From assembly GCA_900095095.1 (NCBI GenBank), contig FMBT01000297.1, positions 1-64,000 on the forward strand: a stretch of DNA of 64,000 nucleotides. The letters are read 5' to 3'. Positions 23,264 through 33,732 of this stretch are shown in pieces. Numbering within the stretch: the stretch's first letter is position 1; every line of letters starts with the position of its first letter. The notes beneath the pieces are model-generated. The model worked only from the letters and a program-made list of their open reading frames with translations. It did no database searches and was not told the DNA's origin. The stretch comes from Fragilariopsis cylindrus CCMP1102 (Eukaryota > Bacillariophyta > Bacillariophyceae > Bacillariales > Bacillariaceae). The position numbers were made by a program, and so were the translations under genes.

Positions 23264-24994
23264 TTAACAACCTTCAATTTTGCATGCCGCAGGGCAGAAT
23301 TCATTTGCTAGTGGACCTGCTTTAGTTTTCTTCTTGCACTTTTTTTTCTTTTTGATCTTCTTGCAATTATATCTCTTACCATTTTTTAATTTGATCTTAC
23401 CAGACTTGTTCTTACATGTCAAACAAGAACGTTTACACAATGATGGACAGCTATCTGCAACAAGCGTACGATCTATGATCTTTTTACACTTTTTGTTTCT
23501 TTTCCTATCTAAAAACCTCTCGCATTTCTTTCCATTAGCTTCAAAACCTGGATCATCAGTACACGTTGGAGAGGAGGCTTGAAAGGAAGAAGGAGTGGAT
23601 GTAGGAGATGAAGTTGGTTCGGCAGTCTGACAGAAATCCGCATCTTGCCCAGCCGGATCCTCACAAACTATACTTTTGACCCAATCAATACCAAAACTTG
23701 TACGAGCATTTACGGCCGTGCCTGAACAACCAAAAGTCCCGAAGGAAGTGACACCAATATGGACATCTTTAAATGTGCCATCACCATTATTAAGCCTTAC
23801 AAAAGATGGACCACCTAATCAAGATTATAAAAAAGTAGACAGTTACAATGAGAGATTAGAAATGATATTTATGATATGCAGCAGCCTTCATATAACCAAC
23901 ATAACTACAGTACTCACCGGAGTCTCCCTTACAGGTATCTTTTCTATCTAGTGGTTCGGCAGGATCGACTGATGTACGTACGTACACAAATACACACATA
24001 CGTACGTACATACATACATATATACATACACACAATGCAAACATGCAAACCAATAGAAGAATGCACATATTAAAATAGGATAGAAACGGAAGTTAGAATT
24101 TTGGAGTAATGGTAACTTCAACTTCAATGTTTTTGCAAGATTTTTAAAGAGTGGTCATCTTACATGTACAAGTATTGGCTGGTCTATCTCCATTTTCTTC
24201 AATACAAACTTCGTCTTCGTTACTGATGGTTGGAATTGTTACTTCTTGAAGAATATCGGCAGGAATATTTCCTCCGATATTCACTACTCCAAATCCAATA
24301 CTAATGGTATCAGTTCCAGGTGGTGGGTATTCATTATTTGTGTTTAGTACCAATGTAGATAATGGACCAGCAATTGTTACAGGACTATCGAGCTTACAAA
24401 GTGCATAATCAAATTGAAAGGGTGTTTGTGGTTTTTCGGCAGTCCCTTCAAATTGGAAATCTGGATCCGCATACCATTGTTTACATTTTCGAAGTTGTGC
24501 ACCTCCTTCGGTAGAACGATACTTGTATGCACCAATATAGATATCTTCACCTGTTCTATCGCCACAATGAGCCGCAGTCAAGACATATTGTGACGAGATA
24601 AGAGATCCTCCACAGATAACCCCAAACCCCAAAAGGCTAAAACGGGTAACAATAGATGCTACAAAAATTTAGGCATAAACAGTAAAACAATTAGAAATGA
24701 TGGCAAAAGTGTTACCATATATCAAAGCAAGTACTTACCAAACCACGGATAATCCCCTATTTCTGCTTCATTTCCATTAATTATACTAGTCCTACGTTCA
24801 CTATTGTCCACATCTTTAACAGGCTCCACAAGTCGATTTAAAATATTCTCCTCTTCTTCTTCAATGGGATCAAACGATGCACCCAACAATAATGATGACG
24901 ATGATGACGATGATGACGATGATTGAGAGTCGACTACCGAAACAGTCGATGATAATGCAACCAAAGCAACAATGAATCCACTAGTAACACGCAT
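23264..24994 (-). CDS. Secreted trypsin-like serine protease with Cys-rich tail
   Basis: Four exons join in frame (24739-24994, 24164-24658, 23918-23968, 23264-23814) with GT-AG introns of 80, 195 and 103 nt, giving 450 residues. There is a signal peptide (VTSGFIVALVALSSTVSVVDS), a Ser run and an acidic propeptide. The activation site is before IINGNEAEIGDYPWF. The S1A triad is complete: His116 in LTAAHC, Asp169 in DYALCKL and Ser267 in CKGDSGGP. Asp261, six residues before the serine, predicts cleavage after Arg or Lys. The catalytic Ser is encoded by a 51-nt exon. After the protease domain comes a Ser/Thr/Pro linker, then a Cys/Lys-rich module (CTDDPGFEANGKKCERF, then FCPAACKIEGC). That module resembles those in the gene at 42723-46265. 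Likely an extracellular or wall-associated protease. Confidence 0.85.
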
Positions 24995-25489
24995 GGCGAC
25001 AATTTTACCTCTTTTATTTTATATTATATTATCTTCTTTTGTATTATTATTATTGTTACTATTATTATTACGTATCTTCTTTGGTATTATTATGTGCGAC
25101 ACTTATGCTATCGGTTTTGTTTTTGTCTTGTACTGTATCGATATTCAATTCAGTTCAATCCAATTCAATCCAATTCAATCCAATTCAATTCGTTTGTCGC
25201 GGATCGTATCTTCGTATCGTTGTACTGTATCGATTCAATTCACTTGTTGTGAATCGTATCTTCTTGTTGTTTAAAGTTAACTTGGATTGACTCGGTTGGG
25301 CAAAGGGTTTTGTTATTCTTATTTCTTTTTCTTGTGATGTTGATCTTGTTTTGCTTGATTTTTCGAAATCGATGCTTATGCTTATGCTATCGCATCATTT
25401 GTTTTATCCGATGCTCGCAATGTTAAATTGATAGAACTCATACTATTTGTACTTTCAGCTACGAATTAATTGAAGTAGTACTAACCGAA

Positions 25490-25830
25490 CGAGCGACGTA
25501 GCGAGACGGGTTTGCCTTGACACTTTTTCGAAGCAATAATGAGAAGAAAATGAGTGCTCTATGTTGAAGTAGTATTCTCCTTCCTTTCATCACAAAAGTA
25601 GAAAACTCCCACCCTTTTGACACTTTTTCTAAGCAATAATGTGAGGGGAAAATTAGTTCTCTATGTTGAAGTAGTACTAATTGAAAGGGCGTTCTGAACG
25701 ACACGTAGCGAGTAGTCGAACAGCATCGCGACGTAGCGAGAAGGGTTCACCTTGACACTTTTTCCATGGCAATAATGAAGGGAACATGTGAGTTCTTTAT
25801 GTTGAAGTAGTAGTAATCGAACAGCGTTCT
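25490..25830. repeat. Imperfect tandem repeat, three copies
   Basis: Anchors CTTGACACTTTTTC near 25516 and 25751, with a diverged copy near 25615. Each is followed by GCAATAATG and, about 50 bp later, ATGTTGAAGTAGTA. Two copies carry GACGTAGCGAGA upstream. Spacing is uneven (about 100 and 135 bp). Confidence 0.75.
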
Positions 25831-26294
25831 CTCGAGCGACGTTTGGCCGGACGGGTTCAGAGTTCCAAACTATCACACTTCGTTAATAATGAAATAAATG
25901 CACAGACAGCAATTACTGATCCATAAATAAATAATAGGAATGTGGTAACTTAATGTCGGAAGCAAGTACAGTAGTTACAGTATCGGCTGACATGATGCTT
26001 GGATCGTCATGTACTGTGTGCCATAAGGGTACTGTCTTACACTACCTACGAATCTTATCTACGTATCCTACTACTGCCTAGTATACTTCGTTGGCACGGC
26101 GCGAATGCATCTTCAAGTGTGGTTCGGGTAAACGGACGGACTGTCCTGTCGCCTGGAGTCTTCTTTCACGATCTTGTTTTTTGAAAATAATTCGCTCGAC
26201 GCGCGATATTTTCGAATATCAATTGACGGCAATGCATGGTTGGTTTTGGTCCAGATCGAAAATGTAATACAGTACTAGAGTTTTAAAATTCTCA

Positions 26295-26296
<2 letters not shown>

Positions 26297-26328
<32 letters not shown>
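26297..26328. repeat. (CA)n microsatellite
   Basis: Uninterrupted dinucleotide run in the intergenic region. Confidence 0.9.
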
Positions 26329-26330
<2 letters not shown>

Positions 26331-27042
26331 AACACAACGTGATGATCATAAAAAGAAAGAGCGTCAACAGCTATTCTCGTTCACCATCCTAAATTTGCTA
26401 GGATTCACTACAGTACTTCACTACAGTACTCAATACTTCACTAGCTAGCTGCCTATAGTAGCAGTACATACTGTACTTTCACTCGACTCGTACTTTCACT
26501 CAACTCAACTCACTGACTTTGCTGCCTTTGCAGAGCGAAGGAAAAGAGACAACGCACGCACAAGTTCAAGCAAGAGGGAAGAGAATTACAGCACACGCCT
26601 CTCCGTAGTACACGTACAGGAGTAGCCTTTTTCTAATATAAAGATAAAAAAAAGCTATTCCAGAAGGTACGACGACGACGACGACGACGATGACGATCAA
26701 CTCTGCTTGCTACGCCATACCATACCATACTATGCATGATCCTACCCGGTAATTGACTGACTGACTGTTGTTCTCTCTTTCTCTCTCTCTCTCTCGTTAA
26801 TTTTAATTTTAAAATTCTTTGTACACGTACAAACGTACCCTCGTATAGTTTGACATTCATTCATTCATATATTCGATTGATTTGATTTGATTTGATTTGA
26901 TTCCGTCTTCTATATTTTGCTTCCAGGATCGTTTAAAAAAAAAAGCTTGTTTTTACGAACAAACGAAACGAAACGAACGAAGTACGACGACGACGACAAG
27001 ACGAAACGGGCACGGGAAAAAGAAATAACCCTACTGTAAAAA

Positions 27043-27080
27043 CTGAATTGAATTGAATTGAATTGAATTGAATTGAATTG
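27043..27080. repeat. (GAATT)n pentanucleotide repeat
   Basis: About seven copies just upstream of the short-chain dehydrogenase gene, probably in its 5' leader or promoter. It is followed by CTCGACATCAAA and AAATC repeats up to the ATG. Confidence 0.85.
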
Positions 27081-27203
27081 TTTTTGACTAAACTTGACTC
27101 GACAACTCAACTTAAACTCGACATCAAACTCGACATCAATCTCGACATCAAACTCGAAACAACTCAACTCGAAACAAATCAAATCAAATCAAATCAAATC
27201 AGT

Positions 27204-28928
27204 ATGACGTCGTTATTCAATTCTTCATGTTTTCAACAACAAGAACAACAAACACAATTAATTGTGATTATAGGATGTATAATATCATTCTTTCCATTAG
27301 TATCATTATTCTATACATGTATTGTTTATTTATCCTATTCATTTTATCGTGAAATTAAATGGACGAATTCCAAATTACTCAAAGATATTTTGGTTCGATC
27401 AATATTTGTGACTGCATCATGGTTATTATCCATTGGTATTCCAACAATTTTATGCATTACATGTAATAGTACTAGTGATACTGGTGATGCTGATGACGGA
27501 GAAGAAGGAAATACGAATACCAACACAAATAATTATGGTTGTTCAATTGGAACAACTGCTGTTACTACTATATTATTTCTAGGTATAAGTATATATTTTA
27601 TCATTCAAACACGTCGTGAGGATGTTGTTGGTTGTGCTAATATTGGAACAAACATCAAAGTACCAATATTTTATGGTTCAAATGTATTACAAGGAAAATT
27701 AATTGTTATTACTGGTGCAAATAATGGTATTGGTAAAGAAACTACCAGACAATTAGCGGCACAGGGTGGAACCATTATAATGTTATGTCGTAATCCAATT
27801 CGTGCAAAAATTGCTATGGATTCAATCAGAGAAATACAACAACATTTACATTTAGAAAATCCCTCGAAGTATCCAACATCGTATATAAATAAAAATCAAT
27901 TAATATATATACCAATTGATTTAACAAATTATCATTCGATATATCAAGCTATTGTCGCTATAAAACAATATATCGATATTCAAACAACTGCTGCTAATGC
28001 TTCAATTGATGGTAGGACTAGTGGCGAACATTGTTATATACATTCCTTAATATGTAATGCTGGATTAATGATGGGGAACCAATCTAAAACAGGAGACGGA
28101 ATTGAAACTATGATGCAAGCAAATCATTTAGGACATTTCTTATTAATGAAATTACTATTAGATCAACAACTGTTAAAAACTACTATTACTATTGATAATA
28201 GTATCAATGAAAATGATGAACCAAGTCGAGTATGTATACTAACATCCTCCACATATGAATATTCATGTACAAATGGATTTGATTTTCAGGATCCATTTTG
28301 TCAAAAAAAGAAAGAAGATGGTGGACGTCAATATACATTATTTGGACAATATTCAATGACAAAATTAGCTAATTTATTAACAGCCAAAGAATTATATCAA
28401 CGTTATAATAACAATACAAACGTTAGTCATAGCAATAACGTTAGTAATTCAAAAAATGCATTAGCGGTATTTGCGGTACATCCTGGTATTGTACGGACTA
28501 ATGTGACATCCAATATGAATTGGTATTATCGATTCGGGAATACTTTATTTAGTTACATTGTCTCCTCAATATCTAAAACAGCCGAAGAGGGTGCCTATTC
28601 AACAACCTATTGTATTAGTACACCATTAAATGAAATGTCAGAATTTGGTAATGGTAATGGTGCACCATATATAGTAAATTGTAAAGAACAATGTACACAT
28701 GACTATATAACCAATACAAATGGTGGTATAAAAGATTCAAAATTATTATGGAATTGGAGTTGTGAACAAACGTCAAGAGCAACAATAGCAACAACAACGT
28801 CCGGAGCAACAACTGGATTAATGAATATAGTAGAAGAAGATGAGGAAAATGATGACACGATTATTGATAGTAATAGTAATAGTAGTAGTATTGATGATGA
28901 AAATAAAAATGAAAAGAAAGAACAGTAA
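27204..28928 (+). CDS. Membrane short-chain dehydrogenase/reductase, retinol-dehydrogenase-like
   Basis: 574 residues from ATG 27204; the frame is open further upstream only through repeat-derived sequence with a TTG. The N-terminus has three hydrophobic segments (LIVIIGCIISFFPLVSLFYT; ILVRSIFVTASWLLSIGIP; VTTILFLGISIYFII). The catalytic part has the NAD(P) loop TGANNGIGKET, then LCRNP, CNAGLMMG and YSMTK. The last supplies the Tyr and Lys of the active site. The layout matches classical SDRs of the retinol dehydrogenase/WWOX type. The Thr/Asp-rich tail is low complexity. It probably acts on a lipid-soluble alcohol or ketone at a membrane; the substrate is unknown. Confidence 0.85.
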   Translation: MTSLFNSSCFQQQEQQTQLIVIIGCIISFFPLVSLFYTCIVYLSYSFYREIKWTNSKLLKDILVRSIFVTASWLLSIGIPTILCITCNSTSDTGDADDGEEGNTNTNTNNYGCSIGTTAVTTILFLGISIYFIIQTRREDVVGCANIGTNIKVPIFYGSNVLQGKLIVITGANNGIGKETTRQLAAQGGTIIMLCRNPIRAKIAMDSIREIQQHLHLENPSKYPTSYINKNQLIYIPIDLTNYHSIYQAIVAIKQYIDIQTTAANASIDGRTSGEHCYIHSLICNAGLMMGNQSKTGDGIETMMQANHLGHFLLMKLLLDQQLLKTTITIDNSINENDEPSRVCILTSSTYEYSCTNGFDFQDPFCQKKKEDGGRQYTLFGQYSMTKLANLLTAKELYQRYNNNTNVSHSNNVSNSKNALAVFAVHPGIVRTNVTSNMNWYYRFGNTLFSYIVSSISKTAEEGAYSTTYCISTPLNEMSEFGNGNGAPYIVNCKEQCTHDYITNTNGGIKDSKLLWNWSCEQTSRATIATTTSGATTGLMNIVEEDEENDDTIIDSNSNSSSIDDENKNEKKEQ

Positions 28929-29576
28929 ACAATAAATAATAAAGTATATAAAGTATTTATTAGCTACAGTACAGTAGCTATATATAATATCCAATAGAGA
29001 TTGTTCTGTTTTTGTTTTATCTATAGTATGCAGCTATAGCGCGCCAATCCTTTCATTTCGTTACATTCATCAAGATTGTTTTTACAATGGCCACTACTAC
29101 TAGCCTGAGATTTTGCAGAACATATTTCGCAACCGAAACTTTTGTCCCCCAAAATAAATAGTAGCGCCCTAATTTTAGAAAATAATCTTACTTAAAAGTT
29201 TCCCGCTCCCTCCACCCTCGATTTTAGTAGTTCACGTAGGTACCTACAGTAGACCCATAAGATATGTGTTACGACAACGGTAAAATATAACAAGGAATGA
29301 ATGAATCACGAACGAATTGTCTGGAAGAAACTAAATTATTATAAGGCTTTAGTTGTAGTCTGTTTTTCGCTAACTAATTTAGTCTGGGCCTGTTTATGGA
29401 TCATAAATTAAAATAACCAACATCAACAACAACAACAACCAAGAACAGGGACCTCATCATCACTCCAACAAAGTAATCAAATGTTCTGTTCTAATGAAAT
29501 GCAATGTTCTTAACTATACGTGTCGTATAATGTAATACTAGAACGAAACATAACCATCAGGAGCAATAATAGTAAA
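28929..29576. other. Intergenic, no gene
   Basis: AT-rich spacer between two same-strand genes. Contains AACAACAAC repeats near 29430 and presumably the promoter of the next gene. Confidence 0.5.
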
Positions 29577-31910
29577 ATGAACAACACAAGTAATAACAAC
29601 AGATCATCATCGTCATCATCATCGACGAGATCATCATCATCATCATCATTATCATCATATTTTATTGGTATAATACTATTTTGTATTATATCACAAACTT
29701 TACTATTATTATATCGAAATAATAATAATAGTAACAGTAATAGTAATAGTATTGGGAATGGAATAAATGACTACAACACCGGTAATAACGGTATTCATGA
29801 TTTTAATGTCGAATTATTATTACAACGGGGGGATAGTAGCCAACAATCGAATAGCAACATTACTACCAATGATATGGCGTGGTTGGGATCATTCGCGACT
29901 ATCACTAGAAATAGTACTAATACAAATAGTGATAATCCATTATTGAAAAAAACCTATGGTATAATAAATAGGAAAGCTACGACGACGACGTCGACGACGA
30001 CGACGACAAGCAAAAGGAAATTATTTTTTATTCATGTTGGAAAGGTACGTACGTATATACGTGCAAGTTGAATATCATACTAACCTACCGTATTATATGA
30101 CAGGCAGAGAAAACCATCGTCGTTTTTTTGTCTCACCTCGCCATATCTCGTCCCGTCTTCTTTCGTCTCGTCTCGTCTGCTCTCAATGTCAATGTCAATG
30201 TCAATGTCAATGTCAATGCTAATCTCATCTCAATCTCAACTTCAATCTCATCTCAATGTCAATGTCGTCTCAATCTCGACTCAATCTCATCTCAATCTCA
30301 TCTCAATCTCATCTCAATCTCATCCCAATCTCATCCCCAATCTCATCCCCAATCTCATCCCCAATCTCATCTAAATCTCAACTTTAATCCCATTTAAATC
30401 TCAATCTTAACTCATATTGAAGACTGGTGGAACAACAATAATAAATAATTTACATGGTTTATGTCAATATCGACATGACCGTAACTATAAAGAGAAATCA
30501 AAAAGAATAAGAGTACGTAATCCATGTAAAGTGATCAAAGGTAAAATAAATATATCAAATGTGACTATTGGTTATTTACATTCCAGAGGTACATTATGGA
30601 ATAGTTATAATACAAATAATGCAAATAATGCAAATGCAAATAATGCAAATGCAAATAATGCAAATGCAAATAATGCAAATGCAAATAACGCAAATAATGC
30701 AAATGCAAATATGCGACGTCAATCACTCGAACAACAAATCACATTTGTATGGACAATACGTGATCCCATATCAAGATTGGTATCAGCCTATAATCATCAT
30801 CATCCATATAATGGTAATACAAAAACATGTAATGAAAAGAAGGAGGATGTAATAAAGAAATATAGTGACGCAAGTAGCAGGACAAAGCTATTATCACAGA
30901 TGTCAGATAATAATGCCTATGAATTTTATTGTTTATGTTTTCCAAATTCAATCTATGATTTTTTGAATATATTTATTCAAGATAATAATTATCAACATGA
31001 AAATACAACAACTGATGAAAGAATGATGATCAAAAATCCAATCACAAATAAAACTATCTCATGTTATGATATAGCAAATAATCTAATGTTAGGACCTGGT
31101 GGAACTACTGGTGGAAAAACACAGAATAATAATAATGATTTTTCACATATTGATAAAGGTTATAACTATTATAAAAATGAAATTACGAATAATCCACATG
31201 TACTTGCTGGTATAACAGTTCCTACTACTGATAGTACTAGTAGGTATAGAAAAAAAATGAAGAAAATTTATAGTAATTATAATGTTATTAATGAGAATGA
31301 TATTATTGTGATACGACAAGAATATTTATGGTATGATATGACACGTCTTGAAATTGGATTAGAATCATCATTAGAATCAGAATCATCATTAGAATCAGAA
31401 TCAGAATCATCAGAATCAATAGAAAAAGAAAAATCAAAACGACTAACAAAATATTATAATGATGCAGTACAAAGAATTGACTATATAAAAACAAATCAAA
31501 AAAGTATTACACATGGAAGTGAAAATTATACAGTGAATGATAAGATTAGTTATAACACTACTAGCAGTACTAGTCGTGCTGCTGTAACAACAACAACAAC
31601 AACAACAACGACGACTAGTGATGCTAGTGATAGTGACATAGTAGAGAGGATGCGTAGGAATATGCCTATAATTTGTTGTCATATATTATATGAAGATATC
31701 ATAATATATATAAAATTGATACGAAAAGCAATTAATTTAAACTATCATGAAAAACAACAATCCATCAATCAATTTCTATATAATCGTTGTGGTATGACTA
31801 ATAGGAGTAATGACAATGACAATGAAAATGACAAAAATAGTGAGAATAGTAACGAAAATACACTAAACGAAAACGACTTTAAATCATTCTGTAGTAATAT
31901 AACTATATAA
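29577..31910 (+). CDS. Sulfotransferase-like type II membrane protein, two exons
   Basis: Exons 29577-30044 and 30423-31910 flank a 378-nt GT-AG intron that splits the phosphosulfate-binding loop FIHVGK/TGGTT in phase 0. The product is about 651 residues. ATG 29577 is the first in frame. A signal anchor (YFIGIILFCIISQTLLLLY) follows a Ser/Asn-rich cytosolic tail. IRDPISRLVSAYNHHHP matches the 3'-phosphate motif of carbohydrate sulfotransferases. Conserved Cys positions (HGLCQY, FYCLCFPN, ICCHI, NRCGM) recur in the paralog at 35587-37368. An Asn-Ala repeat (about 30610-30710) and Ser/Glu and Thr runs interrupt the domain. Probably a Golgi enzyme moving sulfate from PAPS to a glycan; the acceptor is unknown. 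Confidence 0.8.
30180..30375. repeat. Tandem repeats filling the sulfotransferase-like intron
   Basis: (TGTCAA)n at about 30184-30218 is followed by CTCATCTCAAT-type and CAATCTCATCCC-type repeats to about 30375. They lie entirely within the intron at 30045-30422. Confidence 0.85.
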
Positions 31911-32133
31911 TAATAAGATAAGATAAAGTAATGTAATATAAATTATGATTCGATTCATTCTTATGTGTTACTATTTTTTTTAATCATTATGCATTGTTTT
32001 ATTCAGACAAAGTGTGTGCAATATTTGTAGTCTTTTTTCGACGAAGACGGGATGTAAACACGAAGTTTACATTGTATGGTATATAGATTTTTGTTGTCAT
32101 CCGTCCACCGTTATCTACGTTCGTCTCTCACTC

Positions 32134-33732
32134 TTAAAGTAATCGCTTTCGCTTCTTTTTGGTGTCAGTTTTTGTTTGACCACCCAAAGTATCATTATTT
32201 CCGGAATCGTTGTCATTGTTTTTATCAACGATGCTGATATTGTTTTTATCCATCACCGTCGCCATCGCCATCGCCATCGCCATCGCCATCGCCGTGGATG
32301 ATGCTGATGATAGTAGTAGTTTCTGTAATACATCTGGTTTTCGACGTAATAGAAAGTATACACAGTCCAAATGAATATTTTCATCAATAGCTGCCATTAC
32401 CAAAGCCTTTGTTGTATTAATTGGTGTATCACCTGAATAATATCCCAGAGTATCATCAATAACCTTCATCACTTGTTCCTTTCCAAATTTTTGACAAGTA
32501 TATTGGAAGGGTGTATAATTTCTCTCTCTATTCTTACGGAAAAGAAGATGAATTCCTTTCATCTTCGGAAAGTATCTAATTCCAGCTTCGAATACGAATT
32601 GGAATACTTGAATGGATAAAGTACAAGATACTATGGCGGCTCGATTGAGTGGTGACTGACCACATTCATTAGTTTGGAATAATGTATTCAGATCCCATTC
32701 AATCAAGAAACGGTATGTTTTTTTTGAAAAATAAGGACGACGGCAAAGATGGAGTAATAAATCAAAATTTTGAATGTCTTCTTTTTTCAAAAGATCCATT
32801 CTTCTCAGTTTTATCAAAACTTGTAGATATTGATCTTCGTGATGTTCCTGATTGTAGTTGTCATCGTTGTCATCTCTCTCAAAACGATCTACACTACTCA
32901 AAAGGTTTTGCAAAGGATTATGGGGGTCCTCTCCATAAGCGTCTGTGACTAACAATCCTCCACGGTATTGTTCCTCAAACAAGCCGAGCTCTATTGATAG
33001 TCGTGCTACGAGTGGCAAGAACGATACTGCCTTCAAATTCAATGCAAGAAATTGAATTGGGCAGTAGTAGTATACGTACCTATCGTGATAGTCATCGTGG
33101 TAGTTCCCCAATTGCTCTCTTTCTGTCAAAACGTCAGGAAATATTCGCAGAATAGCTTCTACTTCCTCTTCTGTATCCCGTGTACTATCCAAACCACAAT
33201 AAATAGTATCAGAATCAGGATTATCTGTATTATTTTCACAAAGCATATCATGAACATCCTTCTTAAGTTTTCGAAGGAAAGTTCTAACTAATGTCCGAGA
33301 TGGATCACACATTCCTTCGATGTATGTATGCATAGGAGAATCAGGGAAATATTCTCTCATTCCTTCAAGGGTATTGATTAAATTTAGACGTCTTCTCTTA
33401 TTCCGTTGATTAATGACATCATCATCATCATCGGCTTGCTGTTCTCCGTGCTGCGGATGGTGAGCATCTCCTGGATCTGTGAGGGCAGTTCCAAAAACAT
33501 TTTCTACTAATTCGTTTGTTTTATTCTTTGTTCGAAAAGGAAATTCGTCGCAACCTTTAAGGACCGTAACAATCAATCCGAGACGTCTTCTGCTCAGTGC
33601 ACCAGAATCAATTCGATCTTGCTGATGTTGCTGCATGATCCGTGCATCAGCAACAGCAGCAGCAGCAGCAGCAATTCGTTCTTGTTCAGCTTGCTGCTCA
33701 TCTTCGTTACTGTTTTCAGTTTTTGCTTCCAT
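32134..33732 (-). CDS. Ankyrin-like family protein, full length
   Basis: 532 residues from ATG 33732, no intron. The N-terminus is acidic and Ala/Gln-rich. Conserved segments follow: FRTKNKTNELVENV, GLDSTRDTEEEVEAILRIFP, PIQFLALNLKAVSFLPLVARL, LHLCRRPYFSKKTYRFLIEW, QSPLNRAA and HLDCVYFLLRRKPD. The tail has a Met-Ala run (from CCATCG repeats) and a basic end (KKKRKRLL). The pattern of helical pairs with PL and LLxR motifs suggests ankyrin-type repeats, and two relatives lie at the window's ends (2-514, 60671-62062). The basic tail could be a nuclear signal. Role unknown; binding of a protein partner is the likely use of such repeats. Confidence 0.75.
   Translation of the reverse strand: MEAKTENSNEDEQQAEQERIAAAAAAVADARIMQQHQQDRIDSGALSRRRLGLIVTVLKGCDEFPFRTKNKTNELVENVFGTALTDPGDAHHPQHGEQQADDDDDVINQRNKRRRLNLINTLEGMREYFPDSPMHTYIEGMCDPSRTLVRTFLRKLKKDVHDMLCENNTDNPDSDTIYCGLDSTRDTEEEVEAILRIFPDVLTEREQLGNYHDDYHDRYVYYYCPIQFLALNLKAVSFLPLVARLSIELGLFEEQYRGGLLVTDAYGEDPHNPLQNLLSSVDRFERDDNDDNYNQEHHEDQYLQVLIKLRRMDLLKKEDIQNFDLLLHLCRRPYFSKKTYRFLIEWDLNTLFQTNECGQSPLNRAAIVSCTLSIQVFQFVFEAGIRYFPKMKGIHLLFRKNRERNYTPFQYTCQKFGKEQVMKVIDDTLGYYSGDTPINTTKALVMAAIDENIHLDCVYFLLRRKPDVLQKLLLSSASSTAMAMAMAMAMATVMDKNNISIVDKNNDNDSGNNDTLGGQTKTDTKKKRKRLL

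Larger units (their letters stand above)
24995..27203. other. Repeat-rich intergenic region
   Basis: About 2.2 kb between divergent genes. Holds CAATTCAATC-type repeats (about 25146-25190), an imperfect tandem repeat (25490-25830), a CA run (26297-26328), CGA repeats near 26670, and GAATT repeats (about 27043-27080). No gene found. Confidence 0.6.

Noticed and set aside
30128-30397. Ser/Gln/Asn repeat frames within the sulfotransferase-like intron
   Set aside because: They are products of the intron's tandem repeats, and the splice junction at 30044/30423 restores the PAPS loop.
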